Shown one piece after another: positions 18,357 to 27,953 of a stretch of 64,000 nt of DNA. The notes beneath the pieces are model-generated. The model made no database searches and was not told the origin of the DNA. It worked only from the letters and a program-made list of their open reading frames with translations. Origin of the DNA: CAVONV01 sp963697355 (GTDB lineage: Bacteria > Acidobacteriota > Vicinamibacteria > Marinacidobacterales > DATDRI01); assembly GCA_963697355.1 (NCBI GenBank), contig CAVONV010000016.1:62001-126000 (forward strand), given 5' to 3'. The translations under genes were made by a program, and so were the position numbers. The first letter of the stretch is position 1, and each line of letters starts with the position of its first letter.

Positions 18357-19481
18357 ATGGGCTTTGAGTTTCTGAATGGAGCTGAAGCCATTTGCCGCGC
18401 CGCTGTCTATGCCGGCTGTGACTTTTTCGCCGGTTATCCGATCACGCCAGCCACCCCCATTCTGATTCGCATGATGAAGGAGATGCCGAAACGGGGCCGA
18501 TTCGCCATTCAAGGGGAAGACGAGATTGCCTCCATCGGCATGTGTATCGCTGCGTCTATGGCCGGCAAAAAGCCAATGACCGCTACCAGCGGTCCGGGTA
18601 TCAGTCTGTATTCGGAGAACATCGGCCTTGCCATTATGGGCGAAGTCCCGCTGGTGATCGTCAACGTTCAGCGACTGGGCCCCGCCACCGGCGGGGCTAC
18701 GATTGGAGCGGAAGGCGATGTTCAGTTCTTGCGCTGGGTCACATCGGGTGGGTTGCCGATGGTGGTGCTTGTGCCGAGCGACATCGAATCGATGTTCGTC
18801 CTAACGGTTCATGCCTTCAATATTGCCGAAATGCTGCGGACACCTGTTTTCTTGTTGTCATCTAAAGACATGGTGCTATCCACACACACATTGGACGTGG
18901 ACAAGCTGGTCTTTCCTGAAGTCGTCAATCGGAAGCGATACGAAGGGGAAGGTCCCTTTGTGCCCTACCGATTCGACCACGCTTCCGACGTTCCCGAATT
19001 CTTGCCGATTGGGGCGCACAAGCCCGTCCGATTCACGACCTCCATGCATGATGAGTATGGTTATTTGACCAAGGTGCCCGCTCGAGTCGAGCGGAAGCTG
19101 GTCCACCTCGATGAAAAAATCACGAAACACGCCGATGCAATCGTGTCCGTCAAGGAGGACCTCGATCCAGGCGCCGAGTCCTTGTTGATCGCCTACGGCA
19201 TCAATGCGGCGGTATGTCGGGAAGTGGTCGAAAAGGTACGTGGCCAGGGCAAGAAATGCTCCCTGCTCATCGTAGAGTCTATTTTTCCGGTGCCGGAGAA
19301 CGACATTGTCCGTGCTCTCAACGGGGTGAAGAAAGTGATTTTCCCCGAGATGAACTTCCGCCTCTACGCGCATGCTGTCGAGCATCTCATACCCCGAGAC
19401 GTCGAGCTCGTGTCCATTCCCCGAGTCGACGGTGAGCTTCTCACTGTTGAGGAAGTGGTCACCAAGGGGGGGTTGATGTGA
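18357..19481 (+). CDS. 2-oxoacid:ferredoxin oxidoreductase, alpha subunit
   Basis: 374 residues from ATG 18357 with AAGGAGG at ideal spacing; the frame is open earlier without a site. It shows the KorA-like pyrimidine-binding and domain II fold: FLNGAEAICRAAVYAGCDFFAGYPITPATPIL, GEDEIASIGMCIAASMAG, TATSGPGISLYSENIGLA, then a C-terminal LLIAYGINAAVCREVVEKV. With the beta subunit it oxidatively decarboxylates a 2-oxoacid to the acyl-CoA while reducing ferredoxin. The substrate (2-oxoglutarate, or a branched or aromatic 2-oxoacid) cannot be decided. It overlaps the beta gene by four bases, so the two are translationally coupled. Confidence 0.88.
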   Translation: MGFEFLNGAEAICRAAVYAGCDFFAGYPITPATPILIRMMKEMPKRGRFAIQGEDEIASIGMCIAASMAGKKPMTATSGPGISLYSENIGLAIMGEVPLVIVNVQRLGPATGGATIGAEGDVQFLRWVTSGGLPMVVLVPSDIESMFVLTVHAFNIAEMLRTPVFLLSSKDMVLSTHTLDVDKLVFPEVVNRKRYEGEGPFVPYRFDHASDVPEFLPIGAHKPVRFTTSMHDEYGYLTKVPARVERKLVHLDEKITKHADAIVSVKEDLDPGAESLLIAYGINAAVCREVVEKVRGQGKKCSLLIVESIFPVPENDIVRALNGVKKVIFPEMNFRLYAHAVEHLIPRDVELVSIPRVDGELLTVEEVVTKGGLM

Positions 19482-20815
19482 AGGTCGATACGTTTATCGA
19501 TAGAGATAGGTTGCCATATTCCTTCTGTCCCGGTTGTTCGCACGGACAGGTGCTCGATCGCATCGACGAGGCTATGGTGCGTCTAGAGCTGGATCCGAGC
19601 AAAGTCGTTGTGGTCACCGATATCGGATGCGTGGGGTTGTCGGACCAGTGGTTCGTAACCCATGCCTTTCACGGGCTTCATGGAAGAAGTGTGGTATACG
19701 GAGAAGGTCTGAAAATGGCCTCGCCTGACCTGCATGTCATCGTATTGGTGGGAGATGGTGGTGTCGGCATCGGGCTGCATCACCTGCTCTATGCCGCCAA
19801 GCGCAACGTCGGAATCACCGTCATACTGTTCAACAACATGAACTTCGGAATGACGGGAGGCGAGCATTCGATCACGACTCCCACGGGATCGGTGACCACG
19901 ACCACCGTGGCGGGGCACTTCGAGAGTCCTATGCGATTGTGCGAGACACTCCGTGCCAACCATGCGCCCTTTGTCGCTCGACGGGCCTACTATGACCGAG
20001 ACCTTGCAGCGACGATCGAGAAGGCCATTGCCTTCGACGGATTTTCCTTTGTCGAGGTCTTGGAGTTTTGTGTCGCCTACTACGTTCCGCTCAACAAGTT
20101 TGACAAGAAAGAGATGGAGAGGATCATTGATTCGGGTCATTTATCTCGGATGACGTTCGTTGACGAATCGCGACCCGAGTACAGCGCGAGCTACAGGGAC
20201 TACTGTGGACGTCTCGATGGACACAATGAACCACAGGGCATGCGTCTGGAGCCAAAGTTCGAGCACCATCTCGACGGCCTTTTCGGCGTTGTCATTTCCG
20301 GGTCTGCCGGTATGAGGATCGGTTCGACAGCGGCCCTTTTCGCTCGCGCAGCTATCATGTCGGGATTGCAGGCCGTCCAACGAGACGATTATCCTGTAAC
20401 GGTTCGGACGGGACATTCCATAGCCTACGTCAAACTTTCGGAGAAGAAGATCGGCTATATGGGTGTCAAGAAGCCAGATGCCCTTTTCGTCCTGTCACAG
20501 GATGGATACGAGAAATCCAAGCCATTCTTCGGTGTGATGGAACGTGGACAAAAGGTTTATATATTGGACGGCTTGCCAGAAGTCGAAACGAGAGCCGAGG
20601 TTGTCAGGATCGATACCGCCAAGCTCTCGGGAAAAGTGCCCAAAGAGGGTATAGCCCTTGCGGTCATGGCCTCCTACCTGACTGCGGAAGGCCTCTTTCC
20701 AATGGATGCACTGATGGAGTCCATCCGGTTCGATTCCGACCGCAAGAATGTTGACAAGCAAATTCAGTATGCGGGGTGCGCCACATCCGGGATCTTCAAC
20801 GCGACCAAATCCTAA
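19478..20815 (+). CDS. 2-oxoacid:ferredoxin oxidoreductase, fused beta and gamma subunit
   Basis: 445 residues from a GTG overlapping the alpha stop. The N-terminal ~280 residues are the TPP-binding beta subunit: the CPGC pair, further cysteines in DIGCVGL and EFCVAYY that could complete a 4Fe-4S site, and the TPP/Mg motif GDGGVGIGLHHLL to NNMNFGMTGGE. The last ~160 residues (GVVISGSAGMRIGSTAALFARAA onward) are a gamma-type domain, usually a separate protein. The fusion makes a two-gene enzyme. A separate ferredoxin-like delta subunit is not seen nearby. Confidence 0.87.
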   Translation: MKVDTFIDRDRLPYSFCPGCSHGQVLDRIDEAMVRLELDPSKVVVVTDIGCVGLSDQWFVTHAFHGLHGRSVVYGEGLKMASPDLHVIVLVGDGGVGIGLHHLLYAAKRNVGITVILFNNMNFGMTGGEHSITTPTGSVTTTTVAGHFESPMRLCETLRANHAPFVARRAYYDRDLAATIEKAIAFDGFSFVEVLEFCVAYYVPLNKFDKKEMERIIDSGHLSRMTFVDESRPEYSASYRDYCGRLDGHNEPQGMRLEPKFEHHLDGLFGVVISGSAGMRIGSTAALFARAAIMSGLQAVQRDDYPVTVRTGHSIAYVKLSEKKIGYMGVKKPDALFVLSQDGYEKSKPFFGVMERGQKVYILDGLPEVETRAEVVRIDTAKLSGKVPKEGIALAVMASYLTAEGLFPMDALMESIRFDSDRKNVDKQIQYAGCATSGIFNATKS

Positions 20816-20842
20816 CTTCCAACTAACTTCGACGGCCAAGGG

Positions 20843-20900
20843 GCATTCGCACGAAGTTTCTGATGCGGCGGACGTCCGCCTGTCCCGGCCGTGTGGACGC
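20843..20900. repeat. REP-like palindrome, copy 2
   Basis: Related to the element at 9459-9512: the same interior GATGCGGCGGACGTCC and the shared tail CCGGCCGTG, plus an eight-base insertion. Ten-base arms (GCATTCGCAC and GTGTGGACGC) pair at nine positions if GT wobble is allowed, so the fold is conserved although the sequence changed. It follows korB directly. From here to 21144 no other feature was seen. Confidence 0.6.
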
Positions 20901-21144
20901 TTTCTCCTTACTCCGGCCCAGCAATCCTGAGATGTATTCCGTAGAATCTCTGGGTAGATTCGTCGGCAATGGCCTATGGACGCTGCTGGGTTTGAGGAAG
21001 AAGCCAAGCGGCAAGAGAGAGCGGTATCGGATTCGGTCGCTCGAGGCGGCGGGGATACCATATACGATGAGTGTTTGGAGACCGATATCTGTGACTACAG
21101 ATACGAGCCAAAGATAGGTGCACTTCTAGAATCTTGTGAGACAA

Positions 21145-21976
21145 ACAATGAGCCTGAAAAATGAATTTCTGAAGATGATTACGCGGTTGAGCGCAAGCTT
21201 TGCCTTTCCCCGGATAGCCGACGTCTTTCTTCCTCCTTTCCAGAAGGGTGGACAACGAAAGGATGCACAATTCATGGCTACTGGTTCTCGAAGGAGGGGC
21301 TTGTGGAATAAGCTACCTTCTTCTCCCTGATGAGAAAATGGAACCATACAAAGCTCTGCAGCCGCGGCATCTTGTCGGAAAAGACCCAGAGGAATTTGCG
21401 CTTGAATTCGGCAGTGAGGATCCTCTCAAAGAGATCATCAGTATGGCGGCGATCAATGCGATTTGTCAGTATGTCATGAAGGAGAGCCATTTCACGTTCG
21501 ACAAGGTCACGGATTCGCTGGGGCTGCTTTCGGTCCGCAGAGGAGACAGAATCGGCATGGTCGGCCTGTTCTTTGGACTGATTGAGACCATCAAGAAGGC
21601 CGGCGCTGAACTGGTTATTGTCGAAAGAAAAGAGCTTTTGATCCAGAAGCATCGCGATCTGCCCGTTACCCTTGATGTCACGCAACTGGCGACATGCAAC
21701 AAGATCCTGTGTACCAGTACTACCGTATTGAACAACTCGTTGGATGAGATTCTTGCCCACTGTTCCCCGGACGCATTCGTATCCGTTGTCGGTCCTTCGG
21801 CTGGATATTTTCCGGACCCGCTTTTTGCCCACGGCGTTGATGTGGTGGGTGGGAGAGTGGTGGAGAACAGTGAAGAGTTTCTGCAGTGCCTAGCGCGAAG
21901 AAAACGTTGGGGAAATACCACCTCGAGAACCTGTTTCCAGAAAGAAACCTATAGAGGCATCCTCGATCGAGGGTAA
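21145..21976 (+). CDS. DUF4213/DUF364 protein, frameshifted
   Basis: Two reading frames together make one protein. From ATG 21145 the first frame gives SLKNEFLKMITRL and RIADVFLPPFQKGG. After a shift near 21265-21300 the next frame gives LVLEGGACGISYLLLPDE and runs to 21976. These are consecutive pieces of the DUF4213/DUF364 architecture, a putative metal-chelate-binding fold. Removing one base gives 276 codons, the normal family size. C-terminal motifs are GDRIGMVGLFFGL and CSPDAFVSVVGPSAGYFPDPLFAHGVDVVGG. The second frame alone could start near 21248. It may belong with korAB (same strand, about 330 bases apart). The function is unknown. Confidence 0.65.
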
Positions 21977-22107
21977 CCATCAGCAAGGTCGATAGAGAAT
22001 TTTCTGAACGAAGTTGTAGACGATATCCCTCGGGCAGGAGACGGGCAGCCGAAGTTCAAAAAACTACTGTAACTAAACGCGGCCTCACATCCGGCGCCAC
22101 GAAACGT

Positions 22108-23087
22108 CTACTGGGGAGGTAGCAGGCCGATGCTGGGTTTCGGAACCCTGGGCCGGTAGATACGGCGGAACTCGAAACCCGCGATGTTCAATGTCGGCAA
22201 GGCTCCGCAGATCAAAATCGCCTGTCGAAGGGCCACTCCACCTGCTGATCCCCAAGAGTGCACCCAGCGAGCCAAGGTAGTGGACGCTGACCTGGGTCGG
22301 GGAACTATATACGATGGACATCAAAACGATGGGGGCGGCGAGACCCAAAATGAGGTCGCCGACGACGAAACTGGCGTTTTCGAAGGAGGCGCTCCGCCGA
22401 TTCTCTCGAGTCGGGCTCCCGATAAGCCGACTGCAGAAAGAAAATGATGGCGAGCACCTCGAGAACCACTAAGACGACCGCTTGGAGCGCCATCGTACCC
22501 ACCGAGTCAAAGGCGAGCCCGTCCACGAACAGGATCATGCCCAGCATGATCGCGAATTGTCCGGTCACGAGGGCGGAGATCACGAACACGACCGGCAGTG
22601 CCCCCGAGCGCCAGAACGGTATTCCTTTGGACGCACTCAACAGAATGCCCGTGTAAGCCGCCGTTCCCAGGGCAAATAGGATCCCTAGTGACGCGATGAC
22701 GTTGATGAGCGTTCGCCCGCCCGCCGATTCGCCCACGCTCGTGAAACGATCCAGTACGAGATGGAAGAACGACAGGACCAAGAAGATCGAGATGATCCAA
22801 AAGCCGCGGGCTATCCACGATGTTTTCGGCTTCACCCCGGCGAGTATCGCCCGGGTAGGTACGCCCAAGTCCGCGACGAGGAACACGGATCCTACCAACA
22901 CGGCTGGGAAGGCAATCCATAGACCGACAGTCGCCGCGGTCTCGACACCTCCCAAGAGTCCATTAAGAGCCGCGATCACATACGCTCCGGCCCCGAGTCC
23001 TCCGAAAAACAGGTAGGCTGCGAGAATCCAGCCCCAACCGTGTTGAAGCTGACCATGTTGAAACTGACCATTGTATTTCGGATCCAT
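22108..23087 (-). CDS. nrfD: NrfD/PsrC-like membrane anchor of a molybdopterin oxidoreductase, frameshifted
   Basis: The frame from 23087 encodes seven to eight membrane segments (AAYLFFGGLGAGAYVIAAL, WIAFPAVLVGSVFLVADLG and so on) typical of NrfD/PsrC quinone-interacting subunits. It breaks at about 22378-22385, where the next frame continues ENASFVVGDLILGLAAPIVL, and again at about 22241-22256, where a third continues AILICGALPTLNIAGFEF and stops at 22108. Each break equals one extra base; removing two bases gives 325 residues. It is third in an operon after the catalytic and 4Fe-4S subunits and would exchange electrons with the quinone pool. Confidence 0.8.
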
Positions 23088-23144
23088 ATCGCTCTCCCGG
23101 TACAGTCTTCCGATTTGCTCGGATTCGATTTCGCTCCGTGGAAA

Positions 23145-23771
23145 CTATCGCGGGGCGAGATAATACACTTTCGGTTTGTTGCCGAGCTCGGGGTTCAACA
23201 CCTGCCCCCGCTCTTTCTTGATGAGAATGGACACCTCGCTATCGGGATCATCGAGGTCTCCAAAGATTCGCGCGTTGGCCGGACACGCATCGACACAGGA
23301 TGGGTTCTTGCCTTCGGAAATCCGGTCCAGACAAAAATCGCACTTGGTTGCCACGCCGACCCCGGATTTCTCTTCGAACGCGGCTTTAGTGAACTCCTCA
23401 TAAGGAGACAGCGGGAGACCCTCCGGGAAGTAGCTTTCCCACTCCTCCACGCTGTAGCGTGCGCCATAGGGACATGCCATGACGCAGTACTTGCATCCCA
23501 TGCATTTGTCTTTCTCCACGATCACGATCCCGTTGTCCAGCTTCTGCGTTGCCCCGGTGGGACACACTTCCATGCAGGACGGTTCGTCACAGTGCATGCA
23601 TAGGACCGGGAGGGTCTGTCGGACCACATTGGGGTAGCTTCCTACCTCGCCCTGGAGAAGCCTCGCCCACAAGACACCTGGTGGTGTGTGGTTCGACGTT
23701 TTGCAAGCCATTACACAGGCGTAACAGCCGTAGCATCTCTTGAGATCGATGACCATTCCGTATCGTGGCAT
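23145..23771 (-). CDS. 4Fe-4S electron-transfer subunit (DmsB/PsrB/NrfC-like)
   Basis: 208 residues from ATG 23771, with GGAG six bases upstream; the upstream extension of the frame lacks a site. Four ferredoxin cysteine clusters are visible: CYGCYACVMAC, CMHCDEPSCMEVCP, CMGCKYCVMACP and CDFCLD with CVDACP, giving four [4Fe-4S] centres. It relays electrons between the catalytic molybdopterin subunit upstream and the NrfD anchor downstream. It starts 53 bases after the catalytic gene. There is no Tat signal of its own, which is usual for the subunit. Confidence 0.93.
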   Translation of the reverse strand: MPRYGMVIDLKRCYGCYACVMACKTSNHTPPGVLWARLLQGEVGSYPNVVRQTLPVLCMHCDEPSCMEVCPTGATQKLDNGIVIVEKDKCMGCKYCVMACPYGARYSVEEWESYFPEGLPLSPYEEFTKAAFEEKSGVGVATKCDFCLDRISEGKNPSCVDACPANARIFGDLDDPDSEVSILIKKERGQVLNPELGNKPKVYYLAPR

Positions 23772-23824
23772 ATTCAACTCCAGCCGAGCGCGAACCTGCG
23801 GCAAAGCCAATTCCGTCGAGCCCA

Positions 23825-26620
23825 TTAGTCGGCCTTGCTGATCTTGACGCGACAGCATATGTCCTGATTGAACGTAAGCGGGTCGGTGTGTGACAGATCC
23901 ATTTCAACAAGATCGTTGAAAAAAGTACCCTTGCCCTCAGCGATGGGCATAAATTTGCCCCAGTGCCCCGCCACCGCGGCGATTGCCAGGTGATGGGGCT
24001 CGATACCATCGGTCAGCGAAACCCATCCTTTGACGCGATGGCCCTGTGGATTCTCGATCCAGACGCTATCCCCGTCGGCTATTCCCTTCTCCCGCGCAGT
24101 ACCCTTGTGCATCTGGATCGCGTAGACGTGGGGGTCTTCCTGCGACATTTCGTCGAGATAGGGATTCTGCTGCGTCATCGAGTTGCAGTGCATGACCGCA
24201 CGCCAATAGAACGTATTCATATCGTATTCGGAGCTTATGTTCTCATCATGCGTCGGGCACGGATACCAATCAGCAAGCGCTTTGAACCGGGACCAGTCGA
24301 AATCGAAGAAATCCTTGCCGCCGTACTCGTCCCAGAGATTTTTGATCTTCTCTCCCGAATCGATGAAGTACTCGAAGTAGACCGGCACGCGAGACGGATT
24401 GAACCATTTCCAGTAAACGTCCTCCTTTTTCTTCGGCCAAGTGAACACGCCCGTCTTCCGGACGTGTTCGAGACCATGTTCGTCCCCGAAACGGTCCTTG
24501 AGGAGACGGTCGCAGACATCTTCCCAGGAGTGAAAAACGCTCCCGTCCTCCACGAGCTTGTTTTTCTCGTCCATCTCACCGCCGTAGCGCATGGGTATGG
24601 AATCGTTGAGTCCTTTATAGTACTTGCCGAGGATGCCGAGACGTTTGGAGATATCCAACATGACTTCGTTGAAATCCCGGCGTTCAAACAGAGGCTCAAC
24701 GACAGGCTGCCGAATCGTCCAGCCCCAATCGTCCTCCCCTTGCGGATGGGAGAACGTCGACGGGAAGCTGACCGCCGGCGTAAAACGCTCGAGGTAACAG
24801 GTATCGGGCAGTATGATATCTGCCACTGCCTCTTCGAATTCGGTGATGTAGAGCTGAAACGAAAAGATGAAATTGAATTTCTTGAGGAAGTTCTCCGTCA
24901 CCACCTCGGCGTTTCCCATCGTCATGACGGAATTGGAGCCGAAATTGATCATGACGTCCGGCTTGTAAGGGATTTTGAATCGCTCCAGTAGCTCGAACCA
25001 TCGAGGGCTGGTGATGGTGAAGGCATTGTAGATCGACGTGGGGAACATATCATGGAGGTCCAACCGAGTCGGCTGTTTCGGTTCGTGCATCGGATAGGGC
25101 AAGTGATCGTACACCCAGGTCTTTGCCACCAGTAGACCGTCCGGGCACGGATAGGGTATCTGGTAGGGTTTGCCGGTTCCTTCGTACCCGCTGCCCACCG
25201 CCGCTCCGAGACCCATCGCTGAGCCGTAGGTGTCGGCCGCGCCCACGATGTGGTTGACCATGTCGATGGATAGACAGGTCCATCCGGAGTTGGTGTGCCC
25301 CTGGCTCCCGCGGAAGAAATGAGTCCCCACGGGACGTCTCGGAACCTTCTTCGGACCTTTGCTGGTTTGAATGGTAACCGTCGAGCCGATCTCGGCTGCT
25401 TCGCCGAATTCTCGAGCGATGCGGCTGACGGTCTTCGCCGGCACCCATGTGATCTTCTCGACGTACTCCGGCGTGTATTTCTTGACATGCTCCTTCAAGA
25501 GCTCGAATGAGGGACGGCACTTCTCACCTTGCACTTCGTACGTTCCCGTGAGAGCCACTTCGTGCGCCTCGTCCTCGTACTCGACTCGAGTGACCGAAGG
25601 ATCGTTGTGAACTTTGGGGCCGTTGTCGACCAGATCCCAAACGAGGGGTTTGTTGGTCTCTTTGTCCCGAATGTAACGCCCGTCGGAGGGGCGGATCAGA
25701 TAGGGAGCGTTCGTCTTGTACATCAAGTACTCGGCATCATAGATGCCGTGCTCATTGATCAACGAATTGACCAGCCCGAGAGCCAGTGCGCCGTCCGTAC
25801 CGACCCGGATTGGAACCCATTCATGCGCCTTCGATGCTTGGGCGCTCTGGAACGGGTCGAAGACGACGTTCTTGAAGCCGCGCGCCCGCGCGTCGGCGAC
25901 TTGCGTGGCATTTTGAACCGCCACGTGGCCGGCACCATGACCCTTGGAGCAGCCGAAATTCAAAGCGTAATTGCAGTGAGCAAAATCCGGGATGATGGAC
26001 CATGCGACATGCATGATACCGTTCATGAAATGGGCACCGTTGCCGCAATGGAGACCACCGCCGGAGACCCAGTAGTTGGGTGTCCCGAATCCCTTCATGA
26101 AGCCAATGACACCGAAGCGGATTTCCGAGGCCTGGGTCGTCGTAGCCTGAAAAAAGACACCGCGCGGGTCGCGCTCCCTGCACTCTTGCAACTTCTCAAC
26201 GACAGTGTCGAGAGCTTCTTCCCAGGAGATTCTCTTCCACTTCGGGTCGACACCAAGACCTTTTTCTGGATTGGTTCGCTTCAGTGGATAGTTGACACGA
26301 TACGGGTCATAGAGAAGATGGGGTCCAGCGAGGCCTTTGACGCAGATACTACCCCGTCCGGTCGGTGCATCGGGGTTCCCTGCGATCTCGGTCACGACTC
26401 CGTTTTGGCGATGAGCCTTGATACCGCACATGCAGTAGCACTGTCCGCAACTAGTAGGGATCCACGTATCTTCCACCGGTTGCTTATCCGGTGCGTTCGG
26501 GCGACGAGTCTCAACAATGTTCTCTGCTTTCATAATCTTGGATGATATTGCAGCAGCCATTTTTTGTCCACAGCAATATAGTGCCTGGTGGGACGGACTG
26601 GACGAGCGCGAGGAGGTCAT
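23825..26620 (-). CDS. molybdopterin oxidoreductase catalytic subunit (DMSO reductase superfamily)
   Basis: 931 residues at the longest start. The N-terminal [4Fe-4S] motif CGQCYCMCGIK ... SICVKG (C58, C61, C65, C93) is followed by the pterin-binding domains and, at WVSGGGLHCGNGAHF, a cysteine that could be the Mo ligand. The C-terminal dinucleotide-binding domain (KGTAREKGIADGDSVWIENPQG) is present. No Tat signal is visible from this start or from ATG 26533 (MKAENIVETRR), so the enzyme may face the cytoplasm, unlike most periplasmic relatives. The first 30 residues are doubtful. It is first of a catalytic, 4Fe-4S, NrfD operon with fdhD upstream. The substrate is unknown; polysulfide/thiosulfate reductase-like and hydroxylase-like roles are possible. 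Confidence 0.85.
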   Translation of the reverse strand: MTSSRSSSPSHQALYCCGQKMAAAISSKIMKAENIVETRRPNAPDKQPVEDTWIPTSCGQCYCMCGIKAHRQNGVVTEIAGNPDAPTGRGSICVKGLAGPHLLYDPYRVNYPLKRTNPEKGLGVDPKWKRISWEEALDTVVEKLQECRERDPRGVFFQATTTQASEIRFGVIGFMKGFGTPNYWVSGGGLHCGNGAHFMNGIMHVAWSIIPDFAHCNYALNFGCSKGHGAGHVAVQNATQVADARARGFKNVVFDPFQSAQASKAHEWVPIRVGTDGALALGLVNSLINEHGIYDAEYLMYKTNAPYLIRPSDGRYIRDKETNKPLVWDLVDNGPKVHNDPSVTRVEYEDEAHEVALTGTYEVQGEKCRPSFELLKEHVKKYTPEYVEKITWVPAKTVSRIAREFGEAAEIGSTVTIQTSKGPKKVPRRPVGTHFFRGSQGHTNSGWTCLSIDMVNHIVGAADTYGSAMGLGAAVGSGYEGTGKPYQIPYPCPDGLLVAKTWVYDHLPYPMHEPKQPTRLDLHDMFPTSIYNAFTITSPRWFELLERFKIPYKPDVMINFGSNSVMTMGNAEVVTENFLKKFNFIFSFQLYITEFEEAVADIILPDTCYLERFTPAVSFPSTFSHPQGEDDWGWTIRQPVVEPLFERRDFNEVMLDISKRLGILGKYYKGLNDSIPMRYGGEMDEKNKLVEDGSVFHSWEDVCDRLLKDRFGDEHGLEHVRKTGVFTWPKKKEDVYWKWFNPSRVPVYFEYFIDSGEKIKNLWDEYGGKDFFDFDWSRFKALADWYPCPTHDENISSEYDMNTFYWRAVMHCNSMTQQNPYLDEMSQEDPHVYAIQMHKGTAREKGIADGDSVWIENPQGHRVKGWVSLTDGIEPHHLAIAAVAGHWGKFMPIAEGKGTFFNDLVEMDLSHTDPLTFNQDICCRVKISKAD

Positions 26621-26979
26621 AATGAGAACGGCATGGGAAGTTGACGCAGTTCTAGATATCTAGACTTGTAAGTTGTCTGTATGAAAGAACCGCTATTCGA
26701 GGCCGCGCCGGTCTGCTCAGGTCACCGCACGGGTCTGCTTCGGGCGCTGAGTGGAAGAGCACTGCCGGACTGCTCTGGAAAAAGTCAGGGCCAAAGGGCC
26801 CCTCGAAACTCAGTTCTGAAGTGATGAGCTTCGTTGAGGATCGATTCGAACGAGGTGACGAAGTCACTGCGTCTGAGCTGGTTGAAGCCTCCATAGACAG
26901 CCGAGTAAGCCAACCGACCACCAACAGGATCACCTATCCGAAGCGGTCAACTGAAGGCATTGCATCAGCCTCCTTACGC
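26621..26979. other. intergenic gap, no gene seen
   Basis: 359 bases between fdhD and the molybdopterin subunit on the same strand. Short open frames occur on both strands, but none has a family-like sequence or a ribosome site. It probably holds the promoter for the catalytic subunit if the genes are not co-transcribed. Confidence 0.5.
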
Positions 26980-27801
26980 CTAGCTCACGATACGATCGGC
27001 TCCCGCGTAAACGTTCATCGACTCACCCCGTAGAAATCCCACCAGGATCATCCCCGCCTCTCGTGCCAAGTCGACCGCGAGCGTGGACGGGGCGGAAACG
27101 GAACATACCACTGGGATTCGAACCGCGAGGGACTTTTGCACGATCTCGAAGCCTCCTCTGCCACTGACCATCAGGAGGGTGTCCGTCAGCGGCCAGCAAC
27201 CGGACAGCAAAGCCCGGCCGACCACCTTGTCGACTGTGTTGTGCCGGCCTATGTCCTCAGCAACGAAGAGCAACTCTCCCTGCCGACTGAAAAGACCCGC
27301 GGCGTGGAGCCCGCCGGTGCGAGAGAACACCGGCTGTGCCGCACGGAGTGCCTCGGGGAGTCGTGCGATGAGGCTTCGTTGTACTACTAGATCGGAATCG
27401 AGCGGAGTGAGCGTACGGATCGCATGATCGACCGTCGCCCGTCCACACAGGCCGCAACTGGAGGTGGCGTAGCGGTGCCTACTGTCCAGATCGCGAGGAA
27501 CCTGTTCCTCATCCACATAGACGTTCACGATATTGCCAATGTGGAGATCGTCGGGATCGCCGCAACGCAGTACATCGTACAAATCGGCGGGTGAGCGCAG
27601 GATGGACTCGGTGGCTAAGAATCCAACCGCCAGCGCATCGTCCTGACCGGGCGTGCGCATGGTGACCGCAGCGGATAGATCATTGACGCGGATCTCCAGC
27701 GGTTCTTCGGTGACCAAGAAATCCGGCTTCTCGATCTCGGTCCCGCCCTTCCACGCCCGCACTTCGGTCTGGCGGTACATTTTGTTATGGTCTTCGTCCA
27801 T
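26980..27801 (-). CDS. fdhD: formate dehydrogenase accessory sulfurtransferase FdhD
   Basis: 273 residues. FdhD carries sulfur from IscS to the Mo-bisPGD cofactor, which is essential for formate dehydrogenases and probably for some relatives. The catalytic cysteine pair is in ATSSCGLCGRA (C116, C119), and the cofactor-binding parts GLFSRQGELLFVAEDIGRHNTVDKVVG and SGRGGFEIVQKSL are intact. No ribosome site fits the ATG at 27801; an internal ATG at 27780 (MYRQTEVRAW) is an alternative. It lies upstream of the molybdopterin oxidoreductase on the same strand, which suggests that enzyme carries a sulfurated cofactor. Confidence 0.93.
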   Translation of the reverse strand: MDEDHNKMYRQTEVRAWKGGTEIEKPDFLVTEEPLEIRVNDLSAAVTMRTPGQDDALAVGFLATESILRSPADLYDVLRCGDPDDLHIGNIVNVYVDEEQVPRDLDSRHRYATSSCGLCGRATVDHAIRTLTPLDSDLVVQRSLIARLPEALRAAQPVFSRTGGLHAAGLFSRQGELLFVAEDIGRHNTVDKVVGRALLSGCWPLTDTLLMVSGRGGFEIVQKSLAVRIPVVCSVSAPSTLAVDLAREAGMILVGFLRGESMNVYAGADRIVS

Positions 27802-27953
27802 AACTCGTATTGTAGAAAACTCCTTCGTCAGGGGCCAATGGTCCTGTCCACAAATCAGCTTGTCATAACACTAATACACATTTATCGAACGTTACTTTCC
27901 AGCCCTTCTTGGTGGTCCCATTTCCGCTCACAATCGTCTCACGTCGAAGATGT

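Noticed and set aside
25529..26545. Open frame of 338 codons on the plus strand opposite the molybdopterin subunit
   Set aside because: Antisense to a gene with clear family motifs; no family-like sequence or ribosome site; caused by high-GC codon bias.
26652..26933. Frame of 93 codons in the gap before the molybdopterin subunit
   Set aside because: Low-complexity composition, no ribosome site, no recognised family.
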